From an uncultured Arenicella sp. (GTDB lineage Bacteria > Pseudomonadota > Gammaproteobacteria > Arenicellales > Arenicellaceae), in assembly GCA_937922925.1 (NCBI GenBank), contig CALAKU010000008.1:51853-115852 (forward strand): DNA of 64,000 bases, in the 5' to 3' direction. Of the stretch, positions 1 through 9,633 are shown one piece after another. The translations under genes and the position numbers were made by a program. Within the stretch, counting starts at the first letter, position 1. The number at the start of each line of letters is the position of its first letter. The notes below the pieces were generated by a model. It was not told the DNA's origin. It made no database searches and saw only the letters and a program-made list of their open reading frames with translations.

Positions 1-151
1 CATGCAAGCCTGTGTCACTAATAGCAAACTTTGTTCGACCACATCCAAAGCCGCATTTGAAACATTCATGGAGCGAAAATCGGCTTATCTCGGCCCGTAA
101 TTTTAAGTCCATCGACGGGCAAGCCCCGTGTTTTGTTATTCTTAAGTCGAT

Positions 152-643
152 ATGAAACTCAGGCCCATCACACTGCAAGATTCGTCTAGGATTGCCGAGC
201 TTTTGAACGACGAAGAGGTCACGAAATGGATGTCTAATATTGCCTATCCCTATTCACTTGACGATGCAATCGAGTGGATTAAAGCTTCTTCTGACAATAA
301 AAAGCTATGGCCGTATGCAATCATTGTTGATTCGCAACTCGTCGGCTGTATTTCTTATCAGAAGAACCCCGATTCAAAACTTGAGATTGGGTATTGGTTA
401 GGCAAAGAGTTTTGGGGGCGGGGCTTAATGACTGAGGCAATCGGCTTACTTTTGCGGCTGCCTGCGTTTATGGGCGTGAAAAACCCCAGCGAGTTTGAGG
501 TTATCGCAAGAGTGGTCGTGGAGAACAAAGGCTCGCAAAAGGCCTTGTTGAACAATGGGTTTGTAGAGCAAGAACCTTGTTTATGCGATAAACAAGGTGA
601 GCAGCTAGAGGCACTGCTGTTTTCACTAAGGATATCCCCTTAG
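152..643 (+). CDS. GNAT family N-acetyltransferase (RimJ/RimL-like)
   Basis: ORF with typical GNAT pattern (MKLRPITLQDSSRIAELLND..., IGYWLGKEFWGRGLMTEAI, SQKALLNNGFV). Confidence 0.85.
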   Translation: MKLRPITLQDSSRIAELLNDEEVTKWMSNIAYPYSLDDAIEWIKASSDNKKLWPYAIIVDSQLVGCISYQKNPDSKLEIGYWLGKEFWGRGLMTEAIGLLLRLPAFMGVKNPSEFEVIARVVVENKGSQKALLNNGFVEQEPCLCDKQGEQLEALLFSLRISP

Positions 644-785
644 CGCTTGGATGCTCTGTGTGGTTTCACAAGCCGATGGTTGTGATTTGTGACTCTGATT
701 GGCCTTGTTTTGAGAAAGTCGCTTCTGGCGCTCGCGTTTAAATCGTCAAGAGAGGCTCGCAAGACTATGGCCTGCGCTGGCGGGC

Positions 786-1061
786 TTAAGCGGCGTCTGT
801 ATAAATATTGAAAGACGGGTTTTCTAAGTTTGCTGCCTTAACGTTTTTAACGAGCTCGCGGCGGAACTCATGAAACGCCTGCAAGAGTTCGGGGTTGTCT
901 GTCGTGGTTCCGCAGTTCACTACCCGGCGTATTACGTCTGGGTACTGCATTTTAATGTCGAGGCCGAATCTTAGTCTGGCCAAGCGAACAAACTGATTCA
1001 ACAGAATCACGGTTCTCGAGTTTAAGTCGATGACTTTGATCTCGCGTAAACGAATTTTCAT
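786..1061 (-). CDS. hypothetical protein (91 aa)
   Basis: ORF with plausible amino acid composition; no recognised family. Confidence 0.5.
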   Translation of the reverse strand: MKIRLREIKVIDLNSRTVILLNQFVRLARLRFGLDIKMQYPDVIRRVVNCGTTTDNPELLQAFHEFRRELVKNVKAANLENPSFNIYTDAA

Positions 1062-1222
1062 AACTGTTCCCTACTTGCTTCACAGTTATAAAGTAGCAAA
1101 TATTCGCTGCAACGTTGGTCGCTATTTATTTAGACTAAAGTCGGAAAATAAGCCCCGAAAGCACGTATTTGTTTATATAGAGAAACAAAGTCTTAAATCC
1201 GGCACTCACTTTAGTCGCAGTT

Positions 1223-1870
1223 TTAGCTGCCCTGCATCGATTTTACAAAGCGTTGTGACTCAGCAATTGAAGCTTCCATTTGTTCGATCAAGAGGCTTAC
1301 TTTGGATTCGATCGACGTCAATTCACCGCCAATACCAGCAACAGCTCGAGCATTTAAATTGTGCTTTAGAAACAAGGTATTGTCTTGCAGGATTTGCAGT
1401 ACAGGTGTCACTCGCTCAGCAGAGGCCCGCATCTTGCCTAATATGGCTTGATAGCGTTGGCGCGTCGTCGCAAGATTGTTTGCGCTGGTGGTGCGTAAGC
1501 GGTCGCTGGTATAGGCCTTTAATTCTGCTTCCCACTCTCTAAAAAGATCTTTGGCAACCTGGTCTACCGCTTGAATTCGGTTGTTCAGTTGCTGCGCTTT
1601 CGCTTCACTTTTCTCCACGGCTTTCGCCATGGATTTGTATTTTTTCTCTAGCCCAGCCTCATTAACTTGAATCAATTCACTCAGCTCTTCGTAAGCACTT
1701 TTTACTTGGGCTTTAGTTTGCTCCTGGGTTTGCGTGGTTTTTTCAATGCGATCAACCAAAATATCGCGCTTGTGTACCCCAAATTGTTCAAGCGTTGAGT
1801 ATTGGGCGTTTTTGGCGACGCCGCAGGCGCTCAAAGTCAGGGTAAGAAAAATAGCCGTTAGCGCTTTCAT
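1223..1870 (-). CDS. DUF2959-like lipoprotein
   Basis: Lipoprotein signal (LTLSACG) and coiled-coil body; resembles DUF2959 and is paralogous to the divergent neighbour. Confidence 0.75.
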   Translation of the reverse strand: MKALTAIFLTLTLSACGVAKNAQYSTLEQFGVHKRDILVDRIEKTTQTQEQTKAQVKSAYEELSELIQVNEAGLEKKYKSMAKAVEKSEAKAQQLNNRIQAVDQVAKDLFREWEAELKAYTSDRLRTTSANNLATTRQRYQAILGKMRASAERVTPVLQILQDNTLFLKHNLNARAVAGIGGELTSIESKVSLLIEQMEASIAESQRFVKSMQGS

Positions 1871-2021
1871 GGTAATGCGTTCCTTTAGAGCTTCTTATTT
1901 TGTAGATTTATTGGATATTAACAAATTTGCGCGGTGGCATTTAGCTGTGCGTGTTACATTTTGTCAGGCATTGCGCGACGTCGCATGCTTATCTTTTGTT
2001 TGTGTTGTCGAGAAGCTATTT

Positions 2022-2738
2022 ATGAATTGGTTACTAAAAATATTGCCGTTGTTTTCAGATACGAAAGCCTTAAAAGGTAAAAAACGTTGGATAGGCTTAG
2101 TGCTGCTTTTGTTAACGACTTATCAAACGTTTAGCCCCAACGGCTATGGAGCAAAGTGGGGTATACCCAGCTACGATACGTTTTACCAAGAGCCGCGTGA
2201 TGTACTCATTACTCGAGTAGAGGCGGCCAGCGATGCGCAGGAAGAAACCGCAGAAGAGTTTCGTTCGGCCCTAGAAGAATTCAAAGCCGTCACCGGTTTC
2301 GATGGTGGCGACTTAGAAGCTCAGTTTAATCGTTTGAACGCAGCATACAAAAGCAGTGAGTCTTCAGCCCAAGACGTAACCTTTCGGGTCAATCGAGTGG
2401 TTGGTGCAACCAATCGCTTATTAACTGAATGGCGAGCCGAGCTGGATGAGTATCACGACCCCGCTATCAAGCGTCGAGCTGAGGCGCAATTCGATGTCAC
2501 TCGCCAACAAGCCGATAATTTGATTGCCGCGATGCGACGAGCCGAAAGTAAAACTGAGCCGGTCTTAGGCGCTTTTCGCGATCAGGTTTTGTTTTTAAAA
2601 CACAACCTGAATATGCAGGCGATCAGTTCATTGCAGCTTGAGAGCGCCAGCATCGAGCAAGACGTGTCTCAATTAATTGCCGAAATGGAAGCCTCAATAG
2701 CTGAAGCCTCTTCTTTTGTCGAAGCGCTGGCGAACTAA
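2022..2738 (+). CDS. DUF2959-like protein
   Basis: Internal ATG at 2022 (MNWLLKILPLFSD...) preferred over the long ORF start; shares the VLFLKHNLN...IEQDVSQLIAEMEASIAEA block with 1223-1870. Confidence 0.75.
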   Translation: MNWLLKILPLFSDTKALKGKKRWIGLVLLLLTTYQTFSPNGYGAKWGIPSYDTFYQEPRDVLITRVEAASDAQEETAEEFRSALEEFKAVTGFDGGDLEAQFNRLNAAYKSSESSAQDVTFRVNRVVGATNRLLTEWRAELDEYHDPAIKRRAEAQFDVTRQQADNLIAAMRRAESKTEPVLGAFRDQVLFLKHNLNMQAISSLQLESASIEQDVSQLIAEMEASIAEASSFVEALAN

Positions 2739-3150
2739 CGTTGTTCGACCGTCATCTCAATAATGAGTTCGTCGCCATCTTGAATAACCTTGCCGTTTTG
2801 CTTCATCGCTAACTCGCCGTTGCCGACCTTTAAAGGTACGGCAAAGCTGCGAACCCGTGTTACGACTTTGCTTTGATCTAGTGCTTCGATATTCACATAG
2901 AGATAGATCGACGCTTCTTTTTCGGGTAACACCAGAGACGTAATAAGCGACGCCGAATTCTGCTCTAAGGTTTGTCGCTGAGTTTTTTCGGTAATGATAG
3001 CCCAAATACTGAGCTGTCCTTATGCTGAATTTGAATATCCGAAGAATAAAAAAGAGGATTTAAAACGGCGTACTCAAACCCTCTTATTGCTAACAATGTG
3101 TGTTGCCAGAAGTTGAACTCGATCGTAAGCAGCTTGCCTAAAGCTCGCAT
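2735..3150 (-). pseudogene. hypothetical protein split by an apparent 1-nt frameshift
   Basis: Frame 2965-3150 (MRALGKLLTIEFNFW...IQHKDSSV) continues in another frame as WAIITEKTQRQTLEQNSASLITSLVLPEKEASIYLYVNIEALDQ...; span is 3n+2. Confidence 0.5.
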
Positions 3151-3281
3151 GGGATTTCCATTCAGCTAAGGCAGCGACGCACCTAGCAAGTCTCGTCAAG
3201 GCTTGAAAAATTGGTCGCTACATACAAGCCTCGTTCGTTTTATACTCGGGCTTAAATATCCACGTAATCGCCGAAGCTAAA

Positions 3282-4238
3282 ATGGAGTCTCCAGACACTA
3301 AACCAAATTCATTATTCACTGGAATTCTTTTTTCATTAGGTGGGTATGCCGCATATTCTTCTCATGACGCGCTGGTTAAAGCATTGAGCGAGTACAGTGT
3401 TTTTCAAATACTGTTTTTCGCCATGCTCTTCACTTATGTGCCTTTTTCGGTGAGCCGAATTGTGTCGGCAAAGCCTTTGTCCATGCGCCCGATACATCCT
3501 AAGTTAGTGGGCTTGCGTGCCTTGCTGAGCGTGGTGTCGCTGTCGTTGGCATTCTCAGCTTTTGTCAGTTTGCCCTTGGTCGATGTCTATGTGATCCTAT
3601 TTTGCACGCCACTGATGATCTCAGTCTTGGCGGTTGTGTTTCTCGATGAACGCATAGCCTTTGTTCGTTGGATTTTAATCGTCTTAGGCTTGGTCGGTGT
3701 GTTGATCGTATTACGCCCATCAATCGAGAGTGTGCAGCTTGGACACCTATTGGCCTTAGGCGCAGCCTTTTCTAGCGCGGTATCGGCGATTATTGCGCGT
3801 AAAATTGGAAGCCAAGAGAACATGGCAACTATGATTCTCTTCCCATTACTCGCCACCATTTTGTTTACCGGAGCCTCGCTGTACTTCGTATACAAACCTA
3901 TGCCTTTGGAGCATTTGGCCATGATGTTCTGTGTCGGCGCCTTGGGCTTGGTAGGCCAGTATTGCATTTTGACGGGCTTTCGTAATGCGCCCGCAGCGTA
4001 TGTCGCACCGATGCAGTACAGTCAAATTATATGGGCCATGTTGTTCGGCTACCTTTTCTTTAACGAATCGGTTGATCACTGGGTCTTGATAGGTTCTGCA
4101 GTGACCATCGCATCTGGCATCGGGATCATATTGCGAGAGCGAGCCGTATCGAAAATACAAGCCAATTTGAACACGCGAAATGGTCGAGCGGTGGGCGCGC
4201 CGTTAATGAAGCACTCAGAGTCGGAACCGAAAAAGTAG
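3282..4238 (+). CDS. DMT superfamily (EamA) transporter
   Basis: About 10 TM segments with duplicated EamA architecture. Confidence 0.85.
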   Translation: MESPDTKPNSLFTGILFSLGGYAAYSSHDALVKALSEYSVFQILFFAMLFTYVPFSVSRIVSAKPLSMRPIHPKLVGLRALLSVVSLSLAFSAFVSLPLVDVYVILFCTPLMISVLAVVFLDERIAFVRWILIVLGLVGVLIVLRPSIESVQLGHLLALGAAFSSAVSAIIARKIGSQENMATMILFPLLATILFTGASLYFVYKPMPLEHLAMMFCVGALGLVGQYCILTGFRNAPAAYVAPMQYSQIIWAMLFGYLFFNESVDHWVLIGSAVTIASGIGIILRERAVSKIQANLNTRNGRAVGAPLMKHSESEPKK

Positions 4239-4304
4239 TATTGCGCAAACGTGTCTACAGACTCCAGGGTAAAGAGCTAGTTCAGTTAGAAAGTGCGATA
4301 GAAA

Positions 4305-5075
4305 ATGAAAATATTCGTGTTTAGCCTGCTGGTTTTGATGATCGTTCTTTACGCTGTAAGCGCACTGGGCTTGTTCTTTTTTCAACGGAACTTACTGTAT
4401 TTCCCTACTTTTGAATATGCTCATGACTTGCCTGTGTTAACGGTAGACAGCCAGCAAGAGCAAATCGAAGTTTTACTTATTAACCCAGGGCAGGAGCGAG
4501 CGATCATCTATTTTGGTGGTAATGCTGAGCCTGTGATTTTCAATCAAGAACCGTTTGCTCAATTGTTTGAGTCTCACACGGTTTATCTTGTCAATTATCG
4601 AGGGTATGGAGGCAGTACTGGAACGCCGAGCGAAGAGGCTTTATACCTAGATGCCTTGGCGGTTTACGATGCTGTGCAGCCGCATCATAAAAGCGTCGCC
4701 ACCATGGGCCGCAGCCTTGGCAGTGGCGTGGCTACCTATCTAGCCGTACAACGCGAGTTGAGCTTTGTTATTCTGGTAACGCCTTATGACAGTATTTCTG
4801 CAGTCGCGCAAAAGCGGCTGCCCATATTTCCTGTGTCGGTGTTGCTAAAAGACAAATTCAATTCTAAGGCCAGAGCCAAAAAGATAAGGAGCGATACCCT
4901 GCTTATTATTGCTGGGCAAGATCGAGTGATACCACCGGCTCATTCTTATTCTCTGAAAGACGCGTTCGCGCCTGAACTTGTTCGCTCGGTTGAGATTCCT
5001 TCTGCCAATCACAATAACGTGACTGCCGACCAAATGTATCAACAATCAATTCGCGAGTTCGTTGGCCGTTTTTAA
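4305..5075 (+). CDS. alpha/beta hydrolase
   Basis: N-terminal TM, YRGYGGSTGTPSE, nucleophile elbow GRSLGSG, IIAGQDRVIP, and SANHNN near the C-terminus. Confidence 0.85.
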   Translation: MKIFVFSLLVLMIVLYAVSALGLFFFQRNLLYFPTFEYAHDLPVLTVDSQQEQIEVLLINPGQERAIIYFGGNAEPVIFNQEPFAQLFESHTVYLVNYRGYGGSTGTPSEEALYLDALAVYDAVQPHHKSVATMGRSLGSGVATYLAVQRELSFVILVTPYDSISAVAQKRLPIFPVSVLLKDKFNSKARAKKIRSDTLLIIAGQDRVIPPAHSYSLKDAFAPELVRSVEIPSANHNNVTADQMYQQSIREFVGRF

Positions 5076-5573
5076 ATACTGTCGCAAATAGTAGGTGATG
5101 TTTCGTTTTATTTTTTTGGGTTCAGTTTTGCTAATGAAGTTTACATCGAGATTACTTTGCTTCGCATAGTAGCGGTGCACCACGCTTAGAAATCGATTCA
5201 TCGACGAAATCATCGTTATCGGCGTTTCTGGAGAAGCCGCTATGATTAGCTCGATCGCATTGTGCGCGCCTGTAATGCGGTGGTTTACTTTAACGAGCTG
5301 ATCGTGTGCCGCGCCATCACTGGTGTCGGGCAAGTTGCAATCCATTATTGCAAGCATGGGTTTTAAATTTTTTTGAAGGGCGTTTCGCAAGGTTTCCAAG
5401 TTGGATATTTTCACGATGCCTAAGGATTGCAATTTCACCTTGTCGCTTTGCGTCGTATTTTTATCACTCTGAAGCTGCTCTATTTCGTCACGAACCGCGG
5501 CGATCATCATCGCCATTTGATCTGGATCGTCTTCGATTACAAAAAGAGTTTTTTTCAGTGATTCATTTTTCAT
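5046..5573 (-). CDS. atypical response-regulator receiver protein
   Basis: VIEDDPDQ acidic pair, LAIMDCNLPDTSDG phosphoacceptor, TMISSMN, FISKTEP lysine; no output domain. Confidence 0.65.
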   Translation of the reverse strand: MKNESLKKTLFVIEDDPDQMAMMIAAVRDEIEQLQSDKNTTQSDKVKLQSLGIVKISNLETLRNALQKNLKPMLAIMDCNLPDTSDGAAHDQLVKVNHRITGAHNAIELIIAASPETPITMISSMNRFLSVVHRYYAKQSNLDVNFISKTEPKKIKRNITYYLRQYLKTANELAN

Positions 5574-5613
5574 TTTAGGTTCATTGATGTCGTTGCAAGG
5601 GCGCTGCCTAAGA

Positions 5614-5648
5614 CTAGTTTAAATCACGCCTGAGGCTAGTTTAAATCA
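5614..5648. repeat. two direct copies of CTAGTTTAAATCA, 22 bp start to start
   Basis: Exact 13-mers at 5614-5626 and 5636-5648 in the divergent intergenic region. Confidence 0.7.
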
Positions 5649-5747
5649 AAACTGCTAAGAATATTTTTAATCAAGGTTAAATTGTATGAGAGAAGAAGCG
5701 AATAGCCAGCACTAAACCCATATAGAGCAACAATGTGGGGGCGCAAA

Positions 5748-6788
5748 ATGAGCTTATATTCAATTTCCAAAGATGTGGTCGTACCTGCCAAAACGCTATC
5801 TCCGTCGATCAGAGGTTTTAGCAATAACGGTGGCGTGGTTATCGATCAAGACGATCAAAAAACCAAGGTCGATCAAGCGATCGAAGCCTTAGTCAAATTC
5901 ATTCCCGTAGAGGTTGTCGCGCCATATTTGGCCGTTGTGCAGGCGATAAAGCAACAACAACTAAATGGTGTTTCGCTTGAGTTTGTCTACTGGTTTTTCG
6001 CGGCGCTAAGCGTTTTCTTTCTCGTAATTTTCAGTGTTTCTCGCGGCCTCAAAAATGCGTCGATACCGCCGGTTCCTATTTTGGTGTGGAAGAGTATCGC
6101 AGCGGTGATTGCGTTTTGTTGTTGGGCCTTGATCGTAGCTGATGGCGCTTACAGCGAGAGAGTGGGCCTAGCGGTGGCGACGATTCTAGCGCTATTGATT
6201 TCGCCCTTGCTGGTTGCTGTTGATGTGATAGCAGTGCATTTTCTTAGCAAAAAAGAACCGCAGGCCCCGAATGCAGCGCTGGTTCGAAACCTTTCTCGCT
6301 ATGGCTTTGAATTCGATGACGCTATGGTGAGGAATTTCACTCAATCGAGTAGCGTCGAACTTGCAAGCGCGGCCCAAACAACATCGCCCAGTAAATCAGG
6401 CGTGTTTCCGGCATATCATTTTGATGTACCGGCGGGCGCCACACTTCTGACATGGGTTGAGCCTATTTTAAATTCGGATGGCGCGGCACCATTGTATTCC
6501 GCCGAGCTGGATATCAAGGTTTTCGAAGGAGACAAGCTTGTTGATGAACGCCTGGTTGGCGTTGATGCAAATAATCCTCACCGTCACGTCCTTGGTAACG
6601 ATCCCAGATACTTTCATGAAGTTGATTTCGGGTTTGGGCGAACCGATGGCACTGGTTTGAAGATCGTTTCTAAAGTGGTCGACGATGCCGGGGAAATCAT
6701 CGGCGAGGTAGAAGAGCGCAAGGTGCTGTCTAGCACTTACTCAGGCGGCCGTGTGATGACGGATATTTTTATGAAGGCGGAGGCGTAA
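5748..6788 (+). CDS. hypothetical membrane protein with C-terminal soluble domain
   Basis: Several TM helices then a ~150 aa soluble domain; no recognised family. Confidence 0.75.
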   Translation: MSLYSISKDVVVPAKTLSPSIRGFSNNGGVVIDQDDQKTKVDQAIEALVKFIPVEVVAPYLAVVQAIKQQQLNGVSLEFVYWFFAALSVFFLVIFSVSRGLKNASIPPVPILVWKSIAAVIAFCCWALIVADGAYSERVGLAVATILALLISPLLVAVDVIAVHFLSKKEPQAPNAALVRNLSRYGFEFDDAMVRNFTQSSSVELASAAQTTSPSKSGVFPAYHFDVPAGATLLTWVEPILNSDGAAPLYSAELDIKVFEGDKLVDERLVGVDANNPHRHVLGNDPRYFHEVDFGFGRTDGTGLKIVSKVVDDAGEIIGEVEERKVLSSTYSGGRVMTDIFMKAEA

Positions 6789-6791
6789 ATT

Positions 6792-8194
6792 ATGAGTAAG
6801 AAAATAATCGCCTCCCTGAGTCTTATTGGTTTTGTCATGGTAACAACGACACAGGCCAATCAAGCAGAACAAGATCTCGAAAAGGAGTTAAACAAAAATA
6901 CGGCGGCAATTTTGACTTCCGGTGCAGGCTCGCTAAATCAATTGGGCGGATTGATCGATCAATTTTTGCCTGAGTTTGAGGTAAGCGGTTTTGCTGGAGA
7001 CGAGAATCAACCCTTATCAATAGAGCGAAATATTCAGCTTGGGCGGTTTGGGCGAGATGCTAAAGTTCAGGTGGTGTTCAATCGAGGGTCCGAAGTTCTG
7101 CCAGATATTCGCCTATGTTGTCGGACGAGCAAGCTACTCAGTTCGCAGCTGAGCTAAATGATACTGATGATTTTGAGCTTAATTTTTCGTATGAATTTCT
7201 TGGAAAAAAACTAGGTCGAAATGCAGCGCCGCATCTAAAGGACTTTAATGATATCTACAACAAGTACGTTAGCGAAGATCAAACTCTTCAAGATGCCAAG
7301 GAGAAAACCAATCAAGCAAAGAGGGCACTCGAATGCATTATAGTAGATCGATCGGCTATTAAATCTGACAACTATTGCGAGGATGGAGCAAGGTTGATGT
7401 CTCAAATTGACTCTACGACAGTAGAATTTGGCGGCGAAGATTATTGTTCAAAGTTGGTTGGCTTAGATAACGCCAATGTCGAGATGCGTGATGTTTGTAC
7501 TGAATTAGGTAAGGCGGTCGCGACTGAAACTACCACACGTAACGCCCTAGCTAAACGTAGCAACATCTCCACCTTTGGAGAACTTCTGAACAACCAACCT
7601 GAGCTTCAATTGAAGGCCTCATATCGAGATCGTGACGAGTTGATTGGGCCAGACGAACTTTCGATTCGCCTGAGTTATAAATTTGGTTCGGTTAACCTCA
7701 ATTCGTTAAGAAGACAAGTTCCGATACAGTCTTTGGCATTAATGACCGATCAAGATGCGATTAATGGGAACTTAAAGCGATACGAATCGCTGGCGAGCAA
7801 GGCCAAAAAGCTGAGATCGTCGGGGCAATTCATCGCGTCTATTGAGTATACCGACATTGATGATCACGTATTCAATCGCGATGAGCTTAGCTTTTTTAGA
7901 GCAGGCGGACAGCGCCTAACCGGCTCTCTAATGTATGGCTTGCCAATCTCGTATAACGCAGCTGACGATGTGCGTACACGCTTTGATTTAACCGCGCAAC
8001 TCGAGTTGCCGTTGGGGTCGACGCCGGGTGACGATCGGCTTGTGGCGACCGGCGTACTAACCTACAAAGTGAACAACAGTTTTTCTATTCCTTTGACGAT
8101 TCAGTACGCCAACCGCAGTGAGTTCTTAAACGACGACAACGATCAAGTATTCGCCAATATTGGCTTTAAATACGATTTTAGTTTTAAAGAATAA
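6792..8194 (+). pseudogene. hypothetical secreted/outer-membrane-like protein split by a 1-nt frameshift near 7110
   Basis: 6792-7157 has a signal peptide; coding potential resumes at 7115 in another frame (LSDEQATQFAAELNDTDDFELNFSYEFLG...). Beta-strand-rich C-terminus. Confidence 0.65.
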
Positions 8195-8210
8195 TCGACG
8201 CTGTAGTCGC

Positions 8211-9305
8211 TTACTTCGCCCAACCGCGATCACTTATTAAGTAGGTTGCAAAGCTTGCCAGCCAATGCGAGCCCGAGTAGTGCTCATCAGAGACGGCAGC
8301 AACCCCAGTTTTGGCGTGGACATCGGCCGCTGAGTTTAGAGCTGCCTTGCGCTTGTCGTCTTTGGGTAGAGCCCGAGCAAGATTGTAAAGATTCCATGCG
8401 CGCGAGGAATTAACGCCATCTAAATGGACTAATTTGCCATCGCTCGCATCTTTAACGATGCCGGGTTCTAACCAGTTTGACGAACCGTCATTTGGAATGC
8501 CAGGTAAAAAAGCGCTTAACCATGTGGCGAAGTCTTGTTTGTTTAAGATTCGGCGCATTAAGTCGGCTTCCATTAAACACGGTGATAAAAAATCTTCGCC
8601 ACTGGGTTCATATTCAATAGGGCAATCGACATCATTTTGATGAAAGGCCAGCGACTTCTCGACAATTAGTTTTTCCATTTCGGCGTCGCCAACTTCGCGT
8701 GCCCAATCAAGCATCAAGCCAAAGGCAAACGCACTTTGATTGTGTGTACCAAGGCGAATAGGGTAAGCGAGGTTTGGCATCCATTCTTTCAAGCTTGCTG
8801 CGATATCGGTTTCAAGTGGCTTTAGTCGATTAAGCCACTCTTGAGCCTTTGGATGTCGCCATTGGCGAAGTTCGGTCGTGAGTTGCAAATACCATGCTAA
8901 GCCATAAGGGCGTTCCCACGACCCGCGCGCGGGGCGAGAAAAGTTAGCCACCTCACCAGCGAGATTCTGTTCGTTGAAATTTTGATCGAGTATCTCCAAA
9001 GCCTCATCACGCCAATCGGCATTTTGATCTCCAACATGGAGCAAGCGCACAAGCAGCCAGTGACCGTGTACAGCGCTATGCCAATCAAAACAACCATAAA
9101 ACGTAGGGAAGATTTCTTTCGGCCGGCCAATGGCATCGGCATTATCGGTAGTGCGAGAAATCTTATTGGGAAACTCTTTTTGAATGCAGTCCAAAGCAAG
9201 GCGTGCAAACCTTTGTTCGAGTTCGGGCGACAACTCTTCTGATACGCTCACGGGACTGCCAAAGAAAAAGAATGATGAGATGACCAAGGAGAAAATTATT
9301 TTCAT
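8211..9305 (-). CDS. DUF2891-like secreted protein
   Basis: Signal peptide MKIIFSLVISSFFFFGSPVSVS; YGCFDWHSAVHGHWLL and SHWLASFATYLI resemble DUF2891. Confidence 0.75.
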   Translation of the reverse strand: MKIIFSLVISSFFFFGSPVSVSEELSPELEQRFARLALDCIQKEFPNKISRTTDNADAIGRPKEIFPTFYGCFDWHSAVHGHWLLVRLLHVGDQNADWRDEALEILDQNFNEQNLAGEVANFSRPARGSWERPYGLAWYLQLTTELRQWRHPKAQEWLNRLKPLETDIAASLKEWMPNLAYPIRLGTHNQSAFAFGLMLDWAREVGDAEMEKLIVEKSLAFHQNDVDCPIEYEPSGEDFLSPCLMEADLMRRILNKQDFATWLSAFLPGIPNDGSSNWLEPGIVKDASDGKLVHLDGVNSSRAWNLYNLARALPKDDKRKAALNSAADVHAKTGVAAVSDEHYSGSHWLASFATYLISDRGWAK

Positions 9306-9389
9306 TTTAATGTAACTTGATGGATCAGCGACATTCAGAGTATAAACCTCTTTAGCCAGAGTGAGGCAAAGCAAGGAAAAAAAGCGAAG

Positions 9390-9613
9390 ATGAATATAAA
9401 TAACCAGGCATCTCAGCCGATCAACGAAGACGAAGAATTACAAAATTTACTTGAGGTGTTTATTGAATATCGGCAGATGATCGATGACGAGGATACGAGC
9501 TCGAACGTCTTGATCGCGACCAAATGGCTCCTTTGCTTATAGAGCATTTGGACAGCGATGAGTTCAAAAAACATTGGGTATCACAAGCGGTAAGATACTT
9601 AAGCCGGGTGTAA
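9390..9613 (+). pseudogene. small acidic hypothetical protein split by an apparent 1-nt frameshift
   Basis: MNINNQASQPINEDEELQNLLEVFIEYRQMIDDEDT then, in another frame, ELERLDRDQMAPLLIEHLDSDEFKKHWVSQAVRYLSRV*. Not in the ORF track. Confidence 0.5.
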
Positions 9614-9633
9614 TAAGTTTTCACACCAGCAAC

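Noticed and set aside
115-140. Hairpin ACGGG-N5-CCCGT followed by GTTTTGTTATT
   Set aside because: Stem of only five pairs and a broken T run; upstream gene lies outside the window, so a terminator cannot be supported.
1030-1542. Plus-strand ORF of 170 aa
   Set aside because: Overlaps the DUF2959-like gene on the opposite strand; composition (Trp/Cys/Gln-rich) is that of a shadow frame.
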